A stretch of DNA of 38,427 nucleotides. Source: Chitinophaga pinensis. Lineage in GTDB: Bacteria; Bacteroidota; Bacteroidia; Chitinophagales; Chitinophagaceae. The stretch spans positions 1 through 38,427 of the forward strand of contig CAMAQL010000011.1 in assembly GCA_945860605.1 (NCBI GenBank). The letters are read 5' to 3'. Each line of letters begins with the position of its first letter. Position 1 is the stretch's first letter. Both the position numbers and the translations under genes were made by a program. The notes under the pieces are model-generated. The model had not been told where the DNA came from. It searched no databases and saw only the letters and a program-made list of their open reading frames with translations. This document shows, piece by piece, positions 33,958-38,427 of this stretch.

Positions 33958-34797
33958 TTAAAAATCTCCTAAAGTCATTTCCAATTGTCCTAATGCATTT
34001 TCTAATTGCGCATCGTTGGGTGCAATACCATGCCATTCGTGGCCTGTTTCCATAAAGTCAACACCTTTGCCCATAATTGTTTTCATCAATATCACAATTG
34101 GCTTGCCTTGACCAGTCAATGTTTTAGCATGTTCTAAAGTGGCTACTATCTCATCCATATTGTGTCCATCCATATGCAATACAGTCCAATTAAATGCTTT
34201 GAATTTATCTTCTAAGTTATCCAAATTCAAGACCTTGTTCAATGGGCCGTCAATTTGCTGACCGTTTACATCTATTGTTGCAATGTAATTATCTACTTTA
34301 TTGTGCGCAGCAAACATAATTGCTTCCCAGTTTTGACCTTCTTGCAATTCCCCATCACCATGTAAAGAATACACGATACGATCATCGCTATTGTATTTTT
34401 TGGATAAAGCAGCACCAATCGCCACACTCATACCTTGTCCAAGAGAGCCACTTGCAATACGAATACCAGGTAAATGCTCGTGCGTTGTAGGATGCCCCTG
34501 TAAACGAGAATTGATCATTCTAAAAGTGGCTAATTCTTTAATATCAAAATAGCCCGATCTAGCTAAAACAGAATAGAATACTGGAGAGATATGTCCATTG
34601 GATAAGAAGAAAAGATCCTCACCTTTCCCGTCCATATTAAATGCTGGATCATGCTTTAATACTTTAAAATAAAGGGCGGTTAAAAAATCTGTGCAACCTA
34701 GAGATCCACCTGGGTGACCACTTTGTTGTGCATGCACCATTCTAACGATATCTCTTCTTACTTGTGAAGCTGTTCTATTTAATTCCGCTGTTGACAT
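33958..34797 (-). CDS. Transketolase, N-terminal (thiamine-diphosphate) subunit
   Basis: A 279-residue protein that matches only the first half of transketolase. It holds the ThDP/metal motif GDGELQEGQNWE...DVNGQQIDG near residues 142-170, plus SGHPGGSLG, FFLSNGH and ASGSLGQGMSVAIGAALS. The pyrimidine-binding half with the catalytic Glu is missing. Two-gene transketolases exist in many bacteria and archaea, where the second gene normally follows directly. Here the next gene downstream is the convergent LolC/E-like gene, so the partner must be elsewhere. The protein ends naturally (TLGDF) at a stop before a terminator and shows no frameshift, so it looks intact as a subunit. It is divergent from frr. 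Confidence 0.92.
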   Translation of the reverse strand: MSTAELNRTASQVRRDIVRMVHAQQSGHPGGSLGCTDFLTALYFKVLKHDPAFNMDGKGEDLFFLSNGHISPVFYSVLARSGYFDIKELATFRMINSRLQGHPTTHEHLPGIRIASGSLGQGMSVAIGAALSKKYNSDDRIVYSLHGDGELQEGQNWEAIMFAAHNKVDNYIATIDVNGQQIDGPLNKVLNLDNLEDKFKAFNWTVLHMDGHNMDEIVATLEHAKTLTGQGKPIVILMKTIMGKGVDFMETGHEWHGIAPNDAQLENALGQLEMTLGDF

Positions 34798-34876
34798 AAT
34801 CTTGTTTTAACGTTACCACAAAGATAGAAAAATTAGTGCCATAAAAAAAGGTAAGCGAAGAATACCAAGGATTTAT

Positions 34877-34884
34877 TAGCTTTG
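34877..34884 (+). promoter_or_regulatory. Candidate -7 promoter element of frr
   Basis: TAGCTTTG matches TAnnTTTG exactly, 19 bp before the frr ATG, in the 106-bp divergent region with the transketolase gene. A clear -33 element is not seen. Confidence 0.5.
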
Positions 34885-34903
34885 TCTTTGAAAATATTGA
34901 ATT

Positions 34904-35467
34904 ATGTCAGACGAATTAAAGAAAATAAGTACAGAAGCAGAAAATGGCATGAAAAAAGCCATCAACCACTTGGAGATAGAATTGTCCAAAATTCGAGCTG
35001 GTAAAGCTTCTCCTTCTATTTTAGAAGGGGTCAACGTGGATTATTATGGTACCCCTACACCCATTAGTCAGATTGCAAACGTACAAGTACTGGATGCCAG
35101 AACCATTAGCATTCAGCCATGGGAGAAAAACATGCTGCCTTTAATTGAAAGAGCTATTATGGGTGCCAATATTGGGATCACCCCACAAAATGATGGCGTC
35201 AATATTCGATTGTTCACGCCACCATTGACAGAAGAACGTAGAAAGGAAATGGTAAAAAAGGCGGGTGGAGAAGGTGAGCAAAGCAAAATAGCGATTCGCA
35301 ATATTAGAAGAGACCGTATTGAGCAAGTGAAGAAATTACAAAAAGACGGCACAAGCGAAGATATTTGTAAGGGTGCCGAAGATGAGATCCAGTCTTTAAC
35401 AGATAAGCATATCGGACTAGTTGAAAAACAGTTAGAAGCAAAAGAAAAAGAAATCATGACCGTTTAA
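34904..35467 (+). CDS. frr: Ribosome recycling factor
   Basis: A 187-residue protein that, with EF-G, splits post-termination ribosomes. The family pattern runs the whole length: ELSKIRAGKASPSILEGVNVDYYGTPTPISQIANVQVLDARTI..., IGITPQNDGVNIRLFTPPLTEERRKEMVKKA, and the C-terminal coiled-coil helix. It has its own candidate promoter and a terminator. pyrH, the usual neighbour in many bacteria, is absent here. Confidence 0.97.
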   Translation: MSDELKKISTEAENGMKKAINHLEIELSKIRAGKASPSILEGVNVDYYGTPTPISQIANVQVLDARTISIQPWEKNMLPLIERAIMGANIGITPQNDGVNIRLFTPPLTEERRKEMVKKAGGEGEQSKIAIRNIRRDRIEQVKKLQKDGTSEDICKGAEDEIQSLTDKHIGLVEKQLEAKEKEIMTV

Positions 35468-35490
35468 TGGTCTAATTTTTTTATAAAATA

Positions 35491-35521
35491 TAGCCTCCAA
35501 TTTAAGATTGGGGGCTTTTTT
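35491..35521. terminator. Terminator after frr, overlapping the end of the EamA gene
   Basis: AGCCTCCAAT (35492-35501) pairs with ATTGGGGGCT (35507-35516) with one T-G wobble, followed by a T-run. The distal arm lies inside the 3' end of the minus-strand EamA gene (stop at 35502-35504), so terminator and coding sequence share bases. Confidence 0.8.
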
Positions 35522-36413
35522 GTTTTAGAAAGGGGATGAAATTTAAATTCCCTCTATTCACAATATAGACGCCTAATAAAATCACACCAAGACAAACCAC
35601 TTGCAAAGGTGCCAAAGATTCTCCATAGATCAAACCCCATACCACAGCGACTATTGGAATACCATAAGTCACCATGGAACCAAATAAAATACCTGCTTTT
35701 TTAACTAAATAATAAAACAAGATGGAGGCCATGGAGGTGCCCACCATCCCTAAAACGGCACTCGATAGAATACTATGAATGACAATGGGATCCTTAAAAT
35801 CATAATTAAAAAAACCTGTGAAAAATAGTACGGCAGCGCTTGGTAGAATTAAGAATGAGAAAGCGACCGAAGCAATTTGGATGGAACCAATGGCTTTTAA
35901 ATTCCTGCCCACTGTATGCACATTTACGCCATACATGATCGTAGCAATGAGCACAAGGCTTGCATATGAAATATTTTCAAAGCGCATTTCTTTTCCGGTT
36001 AAGAGCAAAAAAGTCAATCCCACAAATCCAATCAAGATGCCTAAAAATTTGATCGTGGTGGTTTGTGTTTTATAGAATATAATACCAACAAGGATGGTAA
36101 ATAAAGGGGTCAGTGAATTTAAAATTCCTGCTAAAGCACTATCTATCCTAGTTTCTGCAATGCAAAAAAGGTACGCTGGAAAAAAATTACCCACCAATCC
36201 AGAAACAATCACGATACCCATTTTGTCTTTAGGTATTTTTCGGAATGCCTTAATCGCAAAAGGCAATAAAACCAGTCCTGCAAAAAGCATTCTAAGCGAA
36301 GCGACTTGGTAAGGTGTAAATGCTTTTAAGCCTTCTTTTATTAAGATAAAGGAACTGCCCCATACAATTGATAATAAGGCAAATACAAGCCAATTGGTCC
36401 ACTTCTGATGCAT
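35502..36413 (-). CDS. EamA/DMT-family transporter
   Basis: A 303-residue inner-membrane carrier with ten helices in two EamA repeats: WLVFALLSIVWGSSFILIKEGL opens the first, and the second begins near ISYASLVLIATIMYGVNVHTVGRN. The typical motif GSMVTYGIPIVAVVWGLIYGE lies in the last third. DMT carriers export amino acids or other small metabolites; the substrate is unknown. I prefer the ATG at 36413 (MHQKWTNWL); in-frame starts at 36443 and 36470 would add a Cys-containing polar lead that overlaps the scpA promoter region. It is divergent from scpA and convergent with frr. Confidence 0.88.
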   Translation of the reverse strand: MHQKWTNWLVFALLSIVWGSSFILIKEGLKAFTPYQVASLRMLFAGLVLLPFAIKAFRKIPKDKMGIVIVSGLVGNFFPAYLFCIAETRIDSALAGILNSLTPLFTILVGIIFYKTQTTTIKFLGILIGFVGLTFLLLTGKEMRFENISYASLVLIATIMYGVNVHTVGRNLKAIGSIQIASVAFSFLILPSAAVLFFTGFFNYDFKDPIVIHSILSSAVLGMVGTSMASILFYYLVKKAGILFGSMVTYGIPIVAVVWGLIYGESLAPLQVVCLGVILLGVYIVNRGNLNFIPFLKQKSPQS

Positions 36414-36470
36414 CCTTTCTGGTTTTGAACAAAGATGGCGCATTTTGACTAAAAAATGGATAAATATCAC

Positions 36471-36478
36471 TTTCTTTG
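36471..36478 (+). promoter_or_regulatory. Near-match -7 element just before scpA
   Basis: TTTCTTTG differs from TAnnTTTG at one base and ends 5 bp before the ATG at 36484, with TTTTGAC at 36443-36449 upstream. If used, scpA would have almost no 5' leader. The case is similar at rbfA. Confidence 0.3.
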
Positions 36479-36483
36479 CAAGG

Positions 36484-37353
36484 ATGAACCAGCATACAAA
36501 TTATTCGATTAAAGTGGACCAATTTGAGGGTCCTTTTGACCTTTTATTGTTCTTTATTGAGCGTGACGAGATGGATATTTACAATATCCAGATCACAAAA
36601 ATCATTCAAGATTTCTTGGACTTTATCCATGGACAAGACAAGCTAAATATTGAATTAAGTAGCGAGTTCATTTTATTTGTTTCTACATTAATGCGCATTA
36701 AGGCAAAATTATTATTACCAAGAAAAGAGATCGATGCTTCAGGAAACGAGATTGATCCAAGACAAGAATTAATTGACAAAATTTTAGAATACAAAAAGTA
36801 CAAAGAGGCTGCAGTGCAAATGGCAGATTTAGAAGCATTGAGAATGCTGATGCTCAAGCGTGGCAATATCCAAAAAGAGATGTCATTGGTTGGAGAGGAA
36901 GCTGCAGAAGGAACAGAGCTGCAGACAGTTACTTTATTTAAATTAATGAAGGCTTTTGAGAAAGTGATGCTGCGCGTTCAAGATCGTCAAAATAAGCCTG
37001 TGCATACGGTTGTTCGATACAATTACACCATGGAAGGCAGTCGTACTTATTTGCTTACGTTGGTGAAAGAGGGACAGACAGTTGCTTTCGAAAAAGTATT
37101 TGATATTTGCGAAGACCGAGTACACGCTTTATTCTTGTTCTTATCTATATTAGAATTGGCACAACAGAAATACATGAAATTATTGGTAGGAGAAGGACGA
37201 AATAATTTCATCTTAGAGTGGAATGAAAACAGAGAAGATGATTTAGAGCCGGGATACATCGAACAAACAGATTCATACGAAACAAAGTTTGATCAAAGTT
37301 CATTTGCAGACGCGCCAAAAGAAGAAGGAGATTTTGATCCTAGTTTGAATTAA
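36484..37353 (+). CDS. scpA: Segregation and condensation protein A
   Basis: A 289-residue kleisin that joins the SMC heads with ScpB in the condensin complex that organises the chromosome. The N-terminal signature is clear: YSIKVDQFEGPFDLLLFFIERDEMDIYNIQITKI, then IELSSEFILFVSTLMRIKAKLLLP. The C-terminal winged-helix region (VFDICEDRVHALFLFLSILELAQQKYMKL) is present, followed by an acidic tail. I use the ATG at 36484, since the upstream start at 36445 overlaps the divergent promoter zone. scpB is not next to it. Its stop directly abuts the stop of the convergent dxs gene. Confidence 0.94.
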   Translation: MNQHTNYSIKVDQFEGPFDLLLFFIERDEMDIYNIQITKIIQDFLDFIHGQDKLNIELSSEFILFVSTLMRIKAKLLLPRKEIDASGNEIDPRQELIDKILEYKKYKEAAVQMADLEALRMLMLKRGNIQKEMSLVGEEAAEGTELQTVTLFKLMKAFEKVMLRVQDRQNKPVHTVVRYNYTMEGSRTYLLTLVKEGQTVAFEKVFDICEDRVHALFLFLSILELAQQKYMKLLVGEGRNNFILEWNENREDDLEPGYIEQTDSYETKFDQSSFADAPKEEGDFDPSLN

Positions 37354-38427
37354 TTATCCTTCTACCAACACCGATTTTCCTAAAAGATTTTTTACAGCAC
37401 TGGCAATCGCCATAGCGTCGTAATGACATTCTTGTTGTAATTCTTTTAGTGTACCATGTTCCACCACCGCATCTGGGATACCTAAAATACGCACTTGACT
37501 ATGGTAGTTGTGTGCGTTCATGAATTCCAACACAGCAGAGCCTAATCCACCTACCACTGTTGCATCTTCTACAGTGACAACGAGTTTATAGTTTTGGAAT
37601 ACTTCATGCAGTAATGCTTCGTCGAGTGGTTTCACAAAACGCATATCATAGTGTGCAGGATCAATGCCTTCGAGTCTTAAATTACGAATAGCAGTTTGAG
37701 CGTTGTTGCCTGGGTGTCCAAAAGTAAGAATAGCCACTTCTTTACCTTCTTTTAATCTGCGTCCTTGTCCGATAGCCAATTGTTCGAAAGGTTTTTTCCA
37801 ATCTACCATCACACCTTCGCCTCTTGGATAACGAATGACAAAAGGTAAATTTGTTGAAGGCAATTGAGCAGTATACATCATATTCCTTAATTCTTGCTCA
37901 TTCATTGGTGCCGCAATAATTAAATTAGGGATACATCTAAAGAAAGCAATATCATAACATCCGTGGTGTGTTGGTCCATCTTCACCAACCAATCCTGCAC
38001 GGTCCAAACAAAAAATAACAGGTAATTTTTGCAATGCCACATCATGTATCACTTGATCATAGGCACGTTGCATGAAAGTGGAATAAATATTACAAAAAGC
38101 TTTTACCCCTTGTGTGGCAAGACCAGCGCTCAAAGTCACTGCATGCTGTTCACAAATGCCAACGTCGAAAGCACGGTCTGGCATGGCATCCATCATGAAT
38201 TTCATAGAGGAGCCACTTGGCATCGCAGGCGTTACGCCCATGATCATGGGATTCATTTCTGCTAATTCAACAAGGGTTAAACCAAATACGTCTTGGTATT
38301 TTGGAGGTTGAGGCGTTTCAATTTTTTTCTTAATTATCTCTCCTGTCAACTTATCAAATAATCCTGGCGCATGCCATTTTGTTTGGTCTTTTTCTGCGAG
38401 TTCATATCCTTTTCCTTTCACAGTTAG
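37354..38427 (-). CDS. dxs: 1-deoxy-D-xylulose-5-phosphate synthase, C-terminal part (5' end outside window)
   Basis: The frame runs off the right edge; the codons at the edge read LTVKGKGYELAE, a mid-protein DXS segment, so the GTG at 38421 is not a start. DXS makes the first committed intermediate of the non-mevalonate isoprenoid pathway from pyruvate and glyceraldehyde 3-phosphate. Visible are KWHAPGLFD, the pyrimidine-binding part with the catalytic Glu in VGICEQHAV, FCNIYSTFMQRAYDQVIHDV, DRAGLVGEDGPTHHG, and the C-terminal domain with TVEDATVVGGLGSAV. GEDGPTHHG and GICEQHAV identify DXS rather than the missing transketolase C-half. The stop abuts the scpA stop with no spacer or terminator. 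Confidence 0.96.
   Translation of the reverse strand, partial: LTVKGKGYELAEKDQTKWHAPGLFDKLTGEIIKKKIETPQPPKYQDVFGLTLVELAEMNPMIMGVTPAMPSGSSMKFMMDAMPDRAFDVGICEQHAVTLSAGLATQGVKAFCNIYSTFMQRAYDQVIHDVALQKLPVIFCLDRAGLVGEDGPTHHGCYDIAFFRCIPNLIIAAPMNEQELRNMMYTAQLPSTNLPFVIRYPRGEGVMVDWKKPFEQLAIGQGRRLKEGKEVAILTFGHPGNNAQTAIRNLRLEGIDPAHYDMRFVKPLDEALLHEVFQNYKLVVTVEDATVVGGLGSAVLEFMNAHNYHSQVRILGIPDAVVEHGTLKELQQECHYDAMAIASAVKNLLGKSVLVEG

Noticed and set aside
33958-34797. Considered as a truncated transketolase pseudogene
   Set aside because: Length, natural C-terminus and following terminator match the N-terminal subunit of two-gene transketolases; no frameshifted remainder is found downstream.
37354-38427. 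Considered as the missing transketolase C-terminal half
   Set aside because: GEDGPTHHG, GICEQHAV and the segment KWHAPGLFD upstream identify DXS, and the frame continues past the window edge.

Overview
The window looks like chromosomal DNA from a Bacteroidota bacterium, most likely of the Chitinophagaceae type. The reasons are a SusD-family protein, Gld gliding-motility ABC components, an A/T-rich sequence, almost no Shine-Dalgarno sites, several exact copies of the Bacteroidota -7 promoter element TAnnTTTG, a histone-H1-like DksA homologue beside ileS and lspA, and a Bacteroidota-type IleRS. The genus cannot be fixed from sequence alone. I see no rRNA, tRNA, phage, insertion sequence, integron or CRISPR array, and no gene-free stretch over 300 bp. 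Most of the window is housekeeping, with an accessory part at the left.

Layout. (1) 1-11679, envelope/accessory region: the 3' end of a susD gene, strong terminators, two tandem large FG-GAP/VCBS lipoproteins with ASPIC/UnbV domains, a convergent membrane-anchored SRPBCC/GyrI-like protein, a small exported hypothetical protein, a vanadium-haloperoxidase-like PAP2 lipoprotein and an outer-membrane beta-barrel. (2) 11676-15959, minus strand: a three-gene sucrose cassette (SLC45-like permease, fructokinase, amylosucrase). (3) 16112-19037: a YcxB-like membrane protein, then acpP-fabF-rnc, with a hairpin plus U-tract between acpP and fabF. (4) 19083-21683: methylmalonyl-CoA epimerase (minus), divergent from a short iscS-iscU-iscA Fe-S operon. 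(5) 21773-30325: a fused GldF-GldG protein, TerC, lspA, ileS and a DksA-like protein with a long Lys/Ala/Pro hexapeptide tail. (6) 30450-38427: an MsbA-like ABC exporter (minus), rbfA and a LolC/E-like permease (plus), a stand-alone N-terminal transketolase half (minus), frr (plus), an EamA transporter (minus), scpA (plus) and the 3' part of dxs (minus), which runs off the right edge.

How the genes fit together. Sucrose would enter through the permease. Amylosucrase would transfer its glucose to an alpha-glucan and release fructose for the kinase, so the cassette couples sucrose uptake to glucan storage. acpP/fabF serve fatty-acid elongation. iscSUA builds and delivers Fe-S clusters. lspA matures lipoproteins such as the three encoded at the left, and the LolC/E-like permease may help release them towards the outer membrane.

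The points most worth a second look are: an IleRS whose class I HIGH signature reads Gly-Ile-His-His; an RNase III with Asn in place of a metal-binding Asp; a DksA-like protein with an H1-like tail and a lost zinc site; the GldF-GldG fusion; a transketolase N-half with no adjacent C-half; the FG-GAP/ASPIC plus haloperoxidase neighbourhood; and the acpP/fabF attenuator-like hairpin. I did not find an obviously new multi-gene defence or mobile system.
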